From Candidatus Rhabdochlamydia oedothoracis (lineage in GTDB: Bacteria; Chlamydiota; Chlamydiia; Chlamydiales; Rhabdochlamydiaceae): a stretch of DNA of 64,000 nucleotides. This document shows positions 17,141 through 26,023 of the stretch, piece after piece. The stretch covers positions 1,612,001 to 1,676,000 of the forward strand of contig NZ_CP075587.1 in assembly GCF_019453995.1 (NCBI RefSeq), given 5' to 3'. Made by a program: the position numbers and the translations under genes. The notes under the pieces are model-generated. The model was given only the letters and a program-made list of their open reading frames with translations, ran no database searches and was not told where the DNA came from. Position 1 is the stretch's first letter; the number at the start of each line of letters is the position of its first letter.

Positions 17141-17240
17141 AACCCTCATCTACAGCAAAAAGTTAAAGATTTCGAGAAAACGTCAATACGTCTAATAAGA
17201 TAATCATACTTTTAATTAATAAGATACTACGAGGTCATTA

Positions 17241-17828
17241 ATGAAATTTATAGGTGGCTACAATCCCTTATCTTGTGATAACTACATTAATGCTGGGAAC
17301 TATTTCCAAAAACAGCTCTCAAACCATTCAAATCTGGTTGTACGTACAGCTTTTGTGTTTGCAAAAATTGTGGGAAGAGGGCGGGACGTGCTTATACATG
17401 CAGGTTTGGGATCTATTAAATTAATCGCTAGTACTGCAATGGCTATTTATTCCATTCCAGCTGCTGCATTTGATTCAATCCCAATACACCACAAAATTGC
17501 TAGACAAGCATGGCGACATTTTGGTTTTGTTTTGTTTTTTGTGGCAGATATTCCCCTCTCTTTGGCCAATATTTTGAAGATATATCCTAAACTTTTTTGT
17601 GAGAGAATCCAAGAAAAACTTAAAGTATCTCCTAGTATACTTACGTACGATCAAATTATAGATGATAAAAATACAGATGTCGGGATCTTAAATGAACGAC
17701 AAAATATACAATTAAAACAAGAAAACAAGCAATTAAAAAATAAGAATAAGAAACTCTCTCAAGAGTATATAAATCTTCTTGAGACCAAACTACCACATGA
17801 AAACCATTTATTTGATAGTTTTCAATAG
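17241..17828 (+). CDS. Paralogous membrane-domain protein 4
   Basis: A 195-aa family member, a near-twin of the next gene over residues 1-125. The shared domain has VLIHAGLGSIKLIASTAMAI, IPAAAFDSIPIHHKIARQA and HFGFVLFFVADIPLSLANIL. A Gln/Lys/Asn coiled coil follows (about 150-180). There is no signal peptide, so membrane insertion would be through the internal hydrophobic pair. A weak GAGG site precedes the ATG. Recent tandem duplication with the next gene is clear at the DNA level, and the tails differ. Confidence 0.7.
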   Translation: MKFIGGYNPLSCDNYINAGNYFQKQLSNHSNLVVRTAFVFAKIVGRGRDVLIHAGLGSIKLIASTAMAIYSIPAAAFDSIPIHHKIARQAWRHFGFVLFFVADIPLSLANILKIYPKLFCERIQEKLKVSPSILTYDQIIDDKNTDVGILNERQNIQLKQENKQLKNKNKKLSQEYINLLETKLPHENHLFDSFQ

Positions 17829-17974
17829 AAAAAGAAGAAGCTTTTGTAGTTAAAGCTAGGGCTTTTTAATGAAAAAGATTTAATAATTTTTTTAGTTTTT
17901 CTTTACTATAAATTGAATTTATTTTTCTGTCATAAACAGAACTTGATCTATCTAGGACAATCTGCGAGGTTAGT

Positions 17975-18574
17975 ATGAGCTTTATAAATAAATGCAAGCC
18001 CTTATCTTGTGATAACTATATTAATGCTGGAAACTATTTCCAACAACAACTCTCAAACCATTCAAATCTGGTTGTACGCACAGCTTTTGTGTTTGCAAAA
18101 ATTGTGGGAAGAGTGCAGGACTTGCTTATACATGCAGGTTTGGGATCTATTAAATTAATCTTTAGTACTGCAATGGCTATTTATTCCATTCCATCTGCTG
18201 CATTTGATATAATCCCAATACACCACAAAGTTGCTAAACAAGCATCAAGACATTTTGGTCTTGCCTTGTTTTTTATAGCAGATATTCCTCTTTCTTTAGC
18301 TAATATCTTGAAGAAATATCCTCAACATTTAGCTGATAAAATTCAAAAAAATCTTATAATAGAGAATATAATGGAAGAAATGGATATTGAATTTGATAAG
18401 ACATACCCAACTGAAAAACAAATGATTATAAACAGTAAGTCTGAGAAAATACAACAATTACAAGAGGAATTGAGCCAAACAAGAGAAAACTATGACAATC
18501 TTTTACAGTCTTGTAAAGAACAGGTCCTTGAGCAAATAAAAAAAGAAGGACTCCAAGAATCTAAAGCCTCTTAA
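17975..18574 (+). CDS. Paralogous membrane-domain protein 5
   Basis: A 199-aa family member, about 85% identical to paralogue 4 in the first 125 residues by eye (LSCDNYINAGNYFQQQLSNH is nearly unchanged). The tail diverges into an acidic then Gln-rich coiled coil (IQQLQEELSQTRENYDNLLQ). A GCGAGG site precedes the start. Its 3' end overlaps the convergent methyltransferase gene by 14 bases. The pair shows a conserved membrane module with freely evolving cytosol-facing tails, which is the pattern expected of host-interacting proteins. Confidence 0.7.
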   Translation: MSFINKCKPLSCDNYINAGNYFQQQLSNHSNLVVRTAFVFAKIVGRVQDLLIHAGLGSIKLIFSTAMAIYSIPSAAFDIIPIHHKVAKQASRHFGLALFFIADIPLSLANILKKYPQHLADKIQKNLIIENIMEEMDIEFDKTYPTEKQMIINSKSEKIQQLQEELSQTRENYDNLLQSCKEQVLEQIKKEGLQESKAS

Positions 18575-19475
18575 TAATGACTATAACAAGAGCCTTATCC
18601 CCTTTATAATATTTGCAGTTATCAGGCACTTTGATCGATATCTGTTTTTCTTGGTAATCAAGATAGGGATGAGCAATGATTTCAGAAAAGCGAGGATCTA
18701 TCAGCTTTGAATTAGGATCGCTTAAAAAACAGGAGAACCGGGACCCATTGCGCATATGAGAAGACAAACAGGGCTGAAGAAAAGAAAATAAACGATCGGA
18801 GGGCCCTTGAAAGCTAAAGGGTTGTTTTTCAGAAGGCTCGTTCAAATGTATGTTGTGGTTTTTTGTGAGTCTCTCAAATTGTTGCTTAGTGATTTGTTTA
18901 TTGTTATAGAGTTGTTGTAGAAAAATAACCAGTTGATCTTCTGGCTCTGATGCAACTGTTTTTACAAAATCATCTAAATCTTGGTCGGAGTACTTTTGTG
19001 TAGATAAATTGGGGAATTGCTGATTAATTTCTTTAATGAGCAATTCTGCTTGTTTTACAATGTGGGAGGACTCTTGACTTTCTTTTTCTATGTTTTCTAA
19101 ATACTGCTGGCTCTCTAAAGGGTAATCGTCAAAAAAAATACAATCGAATACCCCTAAATCTTTAAGAGCATTTTGCCAAGTATCTTCGATAATTGTGACA
19201 TGGGGGTATTTTTTTGCGAAATCGCGCGCTTTTTGCGCGATTAAGGGATGATATTCAATGATCGTATGAGATTTAGGTTTATAGGATTGAATGTGAGTAG
19301 CGGAGTATCCCAGTCCAAAACCTATTTCTAAGACATCACCAAAAGGTTGTAATTCATCGATGCAGGTTTGCATATAAGGTTTTTCCCATTCCATCATTAC
19401 CTGAAATGTATCTTCTTTTAATAAAATTTCTTTGCCGTTTTCATCGTGATCATAGCGCATTTTGCAAAAAATCAT
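18561..19475 (-). CDS. GAMT/RMT2-like SAM-dependent methyltransferase
   Basis: A 304-aa class I methyltransferase. The N-terminal part resembles guanidinoacetate/arginine N-methyltransferases: VMMEWEKPYM, SAM-binding VLEIGFGLGYSATHIQ near residues 48-63, the acidic IIEYHP after strand 2, and FDCIFFDDYPLE near 117. The C-terminus (ISIKVPDNCKYYKGDKALVI) also matches the family end (VPPADCRYY in animal GAMT). Between them lies an extra helical insert of about 95 residues (135-230) absent from typical GAMT, making it longer than the usual 235 aa. The substrate is unknown; guanidino compounds or protein arginine are possible. It is transcribed against the T3S genes and sits between the effector-like family and cdsC. 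Confidence 0.75.
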   Translation of the reverse strand: MIFCKMRYDHDENGKEILLKEDTFQVMMEWEKPYMQTCIDELQPFGDVLEIGFGLGYSATHIQSYKPKSHTIIEYHPLIAQKARDFAKKYPHVTIIEDTWQNALKDLGVFDCIFFDDYPLESQQYLENIEKESQESSHIVKQAELLIKEINQQFPNLSTQKYSDQDLDDFVKTVASEPEDQLVIFLQQLYNNKQITKQQFERLTKNHNIHLNEPSEKQPFSFQGPSDRLFSFLQPCLSSHMRNGSRFSCFLSDPNSKLIDPRFSEIIAHPYLDYQEKQISIKVPDNCKYYKGDKALVIVIIKRL

Positions 19476-19616
19476 AAGTAATTCCTAGTTTATTAAGGCT
19501 TATTGCTTAAACAGCCGTTTACAATAAACCAAACAGTATTTTAGGATTCGTTACAAGCTATTTTATCTTTTGTATAGCTCCTTGTAAAAGGGTCATAACC
19601 GGAGTCTCCTTAATCT

Positions 19617-22600
19617 ATGAAAGAATTTCGATCTCACTGTTTTTACAAAATCACTTTGTGTGCACTAGCATTTTCTACTATTGCCTATACTTTAGATACT
19701 GCTACCGCAGATCCTATTGCGTACAAATTAGAAAATTCTAAGGCGCTTATCTACTCAGATAAGGATACATATACTATTAATTTTAATAACGTGTCTATTA
19801 TCGAGTTAATTCGCTTTGCAAGTAAAATTACAAATTTAAATTTTGTTTTTGAAGAATCAGAATTGCAATTTACTGTTACTGTTGTTTCTGAAGAGCCTGT
19901 ATCTGCTAAAAATGTGATGACTGTTTTAATACAGGTGCTACGCGTGCATGACTTAAATTTAGTGGAACAGGATAAAAATATCCTGATTACTTCTAGTAAA
20001 AGAGTCCATCAAATCCCACCGATCATTTCCCAAGATCAACCTGCCGCTAAAATAGAACCTGCGGCTTTAGTAACACGTGTATTTCGGATTAAAAATGCAA
20101 ATATCAATACGGTTGCAAGTATTCTTAGACCAATGGTATCCGATGCAGCTTTAATTGAAATGTCTTTAGAGACAAAGCAGTTAATCGTAACCGACATTGC
20201 TGCAAACATAGAGCAAATCAGTACCCTTTTAAGCAGTTTAGATGCGCCGCATAGTCCTTTAGAAATTGATTCCTACAATGCAAGAAAATTGTCTTTGGAT
20301 CAGTTAATTCTTTTAACTCAACAAATTATCGCTCCTTTTGTTGAATCAAACCCGATCGTTTTCGTTCCTCAATTAGAATCACATATGATTTATATCGTTT
20401 CAACTCCCTATTTAATTGAAAAAGCCATGGAGATCATGGAGGATTTAGATGTCACTTCAGAAGCAGGTCTTTTTGCCAAACCTGGTTTAAGAAAAGTATT
20501 TCTCTATAAAGTCAAAAATCGCACGATTAGTGAACTAAAAAAAGAATTAGAGCAAGTAAGTTCTGAGCTTAAACAAACAGGAAACTCTGCATTAGCTTCT
20601 GCTATTTTTGGTGTTCAGGTTTTGCGTGATTCTAATTCTTTATTATTTGTGATTGATGATCAAAGCATCGCTAAACTACAAGATATTTTGTCAAAATTAG
20701 ATACCCCTGTTCTTTCAAAAACGGGAAATAGCTCTTTTTTCATCTATAAAATTGAACATGCTGAAGAGTCTCAAATAGCAAATTCTCTGCACCAAATGCT
20801 AGAACACCTCCAAGCTTCTCCTCATCCCGATTCAGATCTTGTTGATGTGATTAAAAGCATGAAGTGGATCAAGGAAACCAATTCTTTAGTATTTACAGGA
20901 ACAAGGCCTGCTTTGAGACAGATAGAAACCATTTTACCCACTTTTGATATTGCACCTCATGAAGCTCATCCTAATAAAAAAACACCTCCTAAGTCCAATT
21001 ATTTTGTATACAAACCGGTATATCGCCAATCCGAAGATTTAGAAAAAGCGTTAAAAGACATGAGTCATGCTCTGAAAACAGGCGGCTTAATCGATAAATC
21101 CTTCTTAGCTGCTGTAGCAACTATGCAATGGGTTGAGAGCACAAAGTCTTTAGTATTCACGGGAGACCCTGACTCTTTAGAAAAAATTCAAACACTTTTA
21201 GTCTCTTTGGATAACAACGAAGGATACCCCGCAGGGGCTTCCTCTTTTTCTATTTACAAACCCAAATACGTCCCTGCAGAAGAGATCCAAGCTGCACTTG
21301 TCGATCTGGCTTTCGATCTAAAAGAATCAGGATTAAACGATCCTAAATTACTAAACACCCTATCCTCTGTGCGTTATGTTGCAGCTACTAAATCTTTTGT
21401 ATTTGCAGCAGACCAAGAAACCCTTGTTAAAGTACAATCTCTACTCGATAGCATAGATGTTGCCAATGCTTCTGGGTCAATCCAACACGTAGGCAGTATT
21501 ACCTTTTTTGTCTATAATATTCAAAACACCACTGCTACGCAGTTAATTGCTTCCCTTAAAAATTTTGCAGCCCAATTGGAAAAATCCACACTGCCCGATA
21601 AAAGTCTTGCAGAGACCTTAGAAAAAGTGCGCTGGATTAAAGAGACCAACTCTCTCTTATTTACGGGAACAGAGCAAACTCTTGAGCGTGTACAACAATT
21701 AGCGCAAAATTTTGATTTATCTAAAGGGGGCAAACCTCCAAAAATCCCCAACGAGCGTAAAGCAAGTACGTTCACTACTTATACCCCCAAATTTGTGAAT
21801 GGCGATGATCTGATTGAAATTCTGCAAGAATTTATGAATAATTTAATCAGCGCAGGCGTTTCAGATACCTCTTTATTCGATGCTATTAACAATTTAAAAT
21901 GGATCCCTAAAACCTCTATTCTCTTGATTTCCGGAGAACCTGTAGCTATTCAAAGAATAGAAGGATTGCTCCAAAAATTTGATATCCCCGGCCAATCTAC
22001 TGCAAATCCAGCGATTGAATCGATTGATAATACAAGCTTTTTGGTCTACAAATTACAGTTTCATGGTGGAGATGATATTCAAATTGCCTTAAAGCAAGTA
22101 GTGGCTAGTTTAGCTAAATCTTCTGGAGAATCTTCCGCACTAGCTGATGCTGTGAGCTCTTTGCAATGGATTAAAGTGACCAATTCCCTTCTTAGCACAG
22201 GACAAGAGGGTATTTTGATTAAGCTCAAAGAACTCATCCAAAATTTAGATACTCCTCTTAAACAAGTTTTCATCGAAGTGCTCGTCATTGAAACACGTTT
22301 AAACAATGCCCAAAACTTTGGTTTGCAATGGGGCAGCCAAATGCAGTATTTAAATAAAGCAACAGTTGGTTTTGGAAACTTCCCTGGAGGAGCACCTTTA
22401 GTACAAAGTCAAGCTCCACAGGATTTTTCTCCAACTCTTAAATCAATCAATGCGAAGACTACCCCAAAAGGAGGAATGGTACCTTTTACTAATGGCTTTG
22501 ATTTAGGAGTCATTGGCGATATTATTATGCATAAGGGGAAATCCTTTATTTCTTTGGGTAGTTTGGTTAATGCACTACAAACAGATGTGGATACGACAAT

Positions 22601-23210
22601 CGTGATGAATCCTAAGATTATTACCCAAGACAATCGCCAATCCAATATCTTTGTCGGACAAAATATCCCTTTTACCGGAGCCATTGTAACAAATAACTCC
22701 ACTAACACAGTTACCACTTCAAATGTGGAATATCGAGATATAGGAGTCAATCTAACGATTACCCCTATACTAGGCGATAACGATATGGTTACCTTAGATA
22801 TCGTGCATGACATTACAGAATTAGTAAATACTGTTGGTAGTGTAAGCAATGCACAATTAACAGGCATTCAAACCTCGCATACACATATGGATACTAGGGT
22901 GCACGTTCCTAATAATCACTTTGTGATTTTAAGCGGAATGATTCAGAATGCTAAGACTCGCCTCAAAACAGGTCTTCCCTGTTTAGGAGGTTTACCTGTA
23001 ATTGGTGTTTTATTTAGCGAAAATGACCGTAATCTGGCAAAATCTAATGTAATTATTTTTGTTAGACCTCAAATTATTAACTCCTATGATGAATATAAAA
23101 AAGTTACCGAACATCAAGAATGGCTCTACAAAGATGATGCTTCTTTACCGGTCCTCAAAGAAGAATTTGATCAAGGGCTCGATTTGGTTAAACTTCCTGA
23201 GAATGAATAA
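19617..23210 (+). CDS. cdsC: T3S outer-membrane secretin CdsC (SctC), with seven repeated N-modules
   Basis: A 1197-aa outer-membrane secretin, longer than C. trachomatis CdsC (about 920). A signal peptide precedes TATADPIAYK. The N0/N1-type start is FNNVSIIELIRFASKITNLN. After two secretin_N-like domains, seven similar modules of about 80-90 residues begin near residues 292, 371, 461, 542, 628, 717 and 807. Each starts F-x-x-Y-[KNT] and ends with [KR][WY][IV]-x-x-T-[NK]-S-[LF]-[LV]-x-[ST]-G. The secretin core starts near 882 (KQVFIEVLVIETRLNNAQNF) and includes GKSFISLGSLVNALQTDVDT, NIPFTG, VEYRDIGVNLTITP and CLGGLPVIGVLF. The extra modules should lengthen the periplasmic vestibule. The stop overlaps the start of the next lipoprotein gene. 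Confidence 0.95.
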   Translation: MKEFRSHCFYKITLCALAFSTIAYTLDTATADPIAYKLENSKALIYSDKDTYTINFNNVSIIELIRFASKITNLNFVFEESELQFTVTVVSEEPVSAKNVMTVLIQVLRVHDLNLVEQDKNILITSSKRVHQIPPIISQDQPAAKIEPAALVTRVFRIKNANINTVASILRPMVSDAALIEMSLETKQLIVTDIAANIEQISTLLSSLDAPHSPLEIDSYNARKLSLDQLILLTQQIIAPFVESNPIVFVPQLESHMIYIVSTPYLIEKAMEIMEDLDVTSEAGLFAKPGLRKVFLYKVKNRTISELKKELEQVSSELKQTGNSALASAIFGVQVLRDSNSLLFVIDDQSIAKLQDILSKLDTPVLSKTGNSSFFIYKIEHAEESQIANSLHQMLEHLQASPHPDSDLVDVIKSMKWIKETNSLVFTGTRPALRQIETILPTFDIAPHEAHPNKKTPPKSNYFVYKPVYRQSEDLEKALKDMSHALKTGGLIDKSFLAAVATMQWVESTKSLVFTGDPDSLEKIQTLLVSLDNNEGYPAGASSFSIYKPKYVPAEEIQAALVDLAFDLKESGLNDPKLLNTLSSVRYVAATKSFVFAADQETLVKVQSLLDSIDVANASGSIQHVGSITFFVYNIQNTTATQLIASLKNFAAQLEKSTLPDKSLAETLEKVRWIKETNSLLFTGTEQTLERVQQLAQNFDLSKGGKPPKIPNERKASTFTTYTPKFVNGDDLIEILQEFMNNLISAGVSDTSLFDAINNLKWIPKTSILLISGEPVAIQRIEGLLQKFDIPGQSTANPAIESIDNTSFLVYKLQFHGGDDIQIALKQVVASLAKSSGESSALADAVSSLQWIKVTNSLLSTGQEGILIKLKELIQNLDTPLKQVFIEVLVIETRLNNAQNFGLQWGSQMQYLNKATVGFGNFPGGAPLVQSQAPQDFSPTLKSINAKTTPKGGMVPFTNGFDLGVIGDIIMHKGKSFISLGSLVNALQTDVDTTIVMNPKIITQDNRQSNIFVGQNIPFTGAIVTNNSTNTVTTSNVEYRDIGVNLTITPILGDNDMVTLDIVHDITELVNTVGSVSNAQLTGIQTSHTHMDTRVHVPNNHFVILSGMIQNAKTRLKTGLPCLGGLPVIGVLFSENDRNLAKSNVIIFVRPQIINSYDEYKKVTEHQEWLYKDDASLPVLKEEFDQGLDLVKLPENE

Positions 23211-24153
23211 ACTTTGTTTATACATTCTCTTTTTATCCAGCTTATGTAGTTGTTATAAAAGAGTCTCTGATGAGATAGAACCTGTACTGCAATATTTTGT
23301 GCATGATCGCTATATAAGAGCACTGCCTTCTGCATTTGAAGCTCTATCTCACGATGAAGAGTCAGCCGACTGGGGCAAAGAGATGCGGATTGCTTTAGGT
23401 TTTGCTAAAGAATGCGATCTCTATCAAGCTATCACGGCTTTTAAAAGAGCGGAGATCTTACTTTCTTGTTCTGACAGTCCTCGTCTTTTGCAAATACAAT
23501 ACGGGATCCTTATTTGCTACTATATGGGTCAGAAATACGATCAAGCCCTTGCTGTTTTTCAAAACAGCGCTCTTAGACTTGTCTCTACAGAATTTGCACC
23601 TTTACAAGATCTCTTAGTGGTTCTCTATGATTGCTATATCCAAACCAATCAATTAACCCAAGCTAATCATATTCTGCAGTTATTTAATCAGTACTTCCCT
23701 GATCAATCAATAGATCTATATTTATCTAAATCTTTCCTGACTGCTGACTTTCCCGCCTTAAGTCTTATTGAAGAGAGTCTCCCTCCAAGACCTTATTTAA
23801 GCGATTTTTTGCAAGAGTATCAAATGCATAAAAAGTCTGTTGGTAAAGCACAATTGCTAAATGCCCTACTACCAGGTTCTGGTTATTTGTATTTAGGACA
23901 AAAACAATCCGCTTTAACCGCTTTTTTACTAAATGGGTTATTTGTCGCTGCATCTGTCTATTGTTTTGACCATGGCAACGTTGCAGCTGGAGTAATCTTT
24001 ACAAGTTTTGAAGCCGGATGGTATTTTGGAGGGGTGTATGGCGCAGGTTTAGAAGCTAAATGCTATAACGAAAGACTCTATGAAACCCTGGGTTGCCATT
24101 TGATGAGAGAACAACGTTTATTTCCTATATTGATGCTTAAATATGCTTTTTAG
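23203..24153 (+). CDS. Putative lipoprotein with TPR-like region and hydrophobic C-terminal domain
   Basis: A 316-aa protein. I start at the ATG overlapping the cdsC stop because it gives a clean lipoprotein signal, MNKLCLYILFLSSLCSC. Longer in-frame starts lie within cdsC and lack a signal. Helical repeats (about 60-200) look TPR-like (YDQALAVFQNSALRLVS, TNQLTQANHILQLFNQYFPD). Then LLPGSGYLYLGQKQSALTAF and a second hydrophobic stretch (GVIFTSFEAGWYFGGVYGAG) resemble the membrane domain of DUF5683/TM2-type proteins. Coupling to cdsC suggests an accessory or pilotin-like role in secretin assembly, which is inference. It overlaps the next gene by 11 bases. Confidence 0.65.
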   Translation: MNKLCLYILFLSSLCSCYKRVSDEIEPVLQYFVHDRYIRALPSAFEALSHDEESADWGKEMRIALGFAKECDLYQAITAFKRAEILLSCSDSPRLLQIQYGILICYYMGQKYDQALAVFQNSALRLVSTEFAPLQDLLVVLYDCYIQTNQLTQANHILQLFNQYFPDQSIDLYLSKSFLTADFPALSLIEESLPPRPYLSDFLQEYQMHKKSVGKAQLLNALLPGSGYLYLGQKQSALTAFLLNGLFVAASVYCFDHGNVAAGVIFTSFEAGWYFGGVYGAGLEAKCYNERLYETLGCHLMREQRLFPILMLKYAF

Positions 24154-24529
24154 ATTACTGCTTCTTTTATTCCCTTTTTATTTGTATGCACTGCCAGGTT
24201 ACTTTGAGCCATGGGGCAAAGATGCAGATCTCATTTTCCTACAACAAAAAAAAACAGAACCGACTTCTTGCTCTTTACCTATATATCTTGCAGAAAAGAT
24301 CATTTGGTTCCATCAGCATATTCTATCGCCAGTAGACGGACCAAGAAGCCACTTTTATCCTTCTTCTTCTAGCTATATGAAACAGGCCATGCAAAAACAT
24401 GGCTTTGTACTTGGCTTCCTTTTAGGCTGCGATCGTTTACAACGAGAAAATAGCGATCCTTGGGTCTACCGCTGTATCGAGATAGATCAAAAGCTCATTA
24501 AATATAACCCTGTACCTCATTCAAAATAA
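24143..24529 (+). CDS. YidD-like membrane protein insertion factor with signal peptide
   Basis: A 128-aa protein whose residues about 48-100 match YidD (membrane protein insertion efficiency factor): FHQHILSPVDGPRSHFYPSS, SYMKQAMQKHGFVLGFLLGC, DRLQRENSD. In standard YidD the motif is PRCRFYPSCSEY; here the cysteines are Ser (PRSHFYPSSSSY). The N-terminus is a signal peptide (MLFRLLLLLFPFYLYALPG) that ordinary YidD (about 85 aa, cytoplasmic amphipathic) lacks, so the domain may act in the periplasm. It overlaps the preceding lipoprotein gene (same strand) and der (opposite strand, 13 bases). Confidence 0.65.
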   Translation: MLFRLLLLLFPFYLYALPGYFEPWGKDADLIFLQQKKTEPTSCSLPIYLAEKIIWFHQHILSPVDGPRSHFYPSSSSYMKQAMQKHGFVLGFLLGCDRLQRENSDPWVYRCIEIDQKLIKYNPVPHSK

Positions 24530-25908
24530 GAAGGATCTATGTCTTCTTCTAAATCAATGGTTTGTTTTTCTAATTGAGGATTTGATGAAACTAATTTTCT
24601 TTCTTTGCGCCCTCTTAGAATAAATTCAATAGGAGAGCCTAAAAACCCATACTGTAAACGAAACTGATTGATTAAATATTTTTTATAAGAATCAAGCATC
24701 AACTCGGGTTTATTGACAAATAGAACAAAACGAGGGGGCTGCACGCCAATTTGTGCCATATAATAAATACGCAAGCGCTTTCCATCAATCATGGGGGGAT
24801 GATATTTTTGCACAACTTGTTCAACAAACTTATTTAACTGTCCTGTTGTAATACGACGCAATTGTTGCTCGTGCACTTTAGCAACTGTATCGAAAATCTT
24901 TTCAATGTTTCTTCCGGTTTCTGCAGAGGTAAATAATAAAGGACAGTGGGTTAAAAAAGGTACATCGAGCGCAAAACTTTTCTGACAATGTTCCATTCGG
25001 AACCCTTTGACAAGGTCCCATTTATTAAACACTAAAATACAACCTTTACCTAAAGCAGCGATTTCATTAGCAATCCGTTTTTCTTGCGTGCTAATCCCCT
25101 TTTCTGCATCGATTACAAGTACGCACACATCTGCTCGATCCATTGCTCTTTCTGTACGCAAAGCTGCAAACTTATCTACGACTTCTTTCTCTGATTTTTT
25201 TTTGCGAATACCTGCTGTATCGATTAAAGTAAACAGCTGATCTTCTAATTGAATCTCCACATCGATAGAATCACGAGTGGTGCCTGCAATAGGACTAACC
25301 ACACACCTTGCTTCTTTTAACAAGTAATTTACAATGGTAGATTTGCCTACATTCGGGCGGCCAATAATTGCAGTACCGATTCCCTTTGTCTCTTTAATCA
25401 CCTCATCAGGGAAACTTACCCCAAGAAATGCAACCTCTAATAATTCTGCAATCTGAAACTTTTGCATAGCAGAAACCGCAACAATGTCTTTAATTCCTAG
25501 AGAATGAAACTCATAGATTGCTTGCGCTTTAGAAAAGTCATCTACTTTATTAACAGCTAAAACAACCTTTTTTTTAGTGCGCAATAAAATTTTTGCTACA
25601 TATTCATCTAAAAGCGTAATTCCTACAGTGAAATCCACCACCATGATCAATACATCAGCCTCTTCAATAGCAATCTCCGCTTGACGGCGGATTTCTTCCT
25701 GGAAAGAAATCCTCTGATCAGAATGAATTCCTCCTGTATCGATCACCTCAAAAGACTGGCCAAAAAAATCAGTTTCAGCATATAGACGATCACGCGTTAT
25801 CCCTTCTGCTTCGTCTACAATAGCAATTCTTTTTTTGCAAATTGCATTAAATAAGGCAGATTTTCCGACATTTGGACGCCCTATCAGAGCTAGTTGTATT
25901 GTTTTCAT
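24517..25908 (-). CDS. der: Ribosome-assembly GTPase Der (EngA)
   Basis: A 463-aa tandem GTPase needed for 50S subunit maturation. G domain 1: GRPNVGKSALFNAI near residue 9, DTGGIHSD, NKVDDFSK. G domain 2: GRPNVGKSTIVNYL near 184, DTAGIRKKKSEKEVVDKF, FNKWDLVKG. The KH-like C-terminal domain includes YYMAQIGVQPPRFVLFVN and ends in an acidic tail. Length and all motifs are normal. It is transcribed alone toward the T3S block, ending in convergence with the YidD-like gene. Confidence 0.97.
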   Translation of the reverse strand: MKTIQLALIGRPNVGKSALFNAICKKRIAIVDEAEGITRDRLYAETDFFGQSFEVIDTGGIHSDQRISFQEEIRRQAEIAIEEADVLIMVVDFTVGITLLDEYVAKILLRTKKKVVLAVNKVDDFSKAQAIYEFHSLGIKDIVAVSAMQKFQIAELLEVAFLGVSFPDEVIKETKGIGTAIIGRPNVGKSTIVNYLLKEARCVVSPIAGTTRDSIDVEIQLEDQLFTLIDTAGIRKKKSEKEVVDKFAALRTERAMDRADVCVLVIDAEKGISTQEKRIANEIAALGKGCILVFNKWDLVKGFRMEHCQKSFALDVPFLTHCPLLFTSAETGRNIEKIFDTVAKVHEQQLRRITTGQLNKFVEQVVQKYHPPMIDGKRLRIYYMAQIGVQPPRFVLFVNKPELMLDSYKKYLINQFRLQYGFLGSPIEFILRGRKERKLVSSNPQLEKQTIDLEEDIDPSYFE

Positions 25909-26023
25909 AAGCCTCTTTAAGATTTAAGATAATCATAATAAAAAAAAGCCCATTAAAAAACCACAGATTGCGAAAGAACTAAAAAAATACTTTAGTTAAA
26001 ACTTATTAAGTTTTAATCCGTAT

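Noticed and set aside
23059-23202. Longer start for the lipoprotein downstream of cdsC
   Set aside because: It would overlap cdsC by 50 codons and hide the lipoprotein signal that begins at the later ATG.
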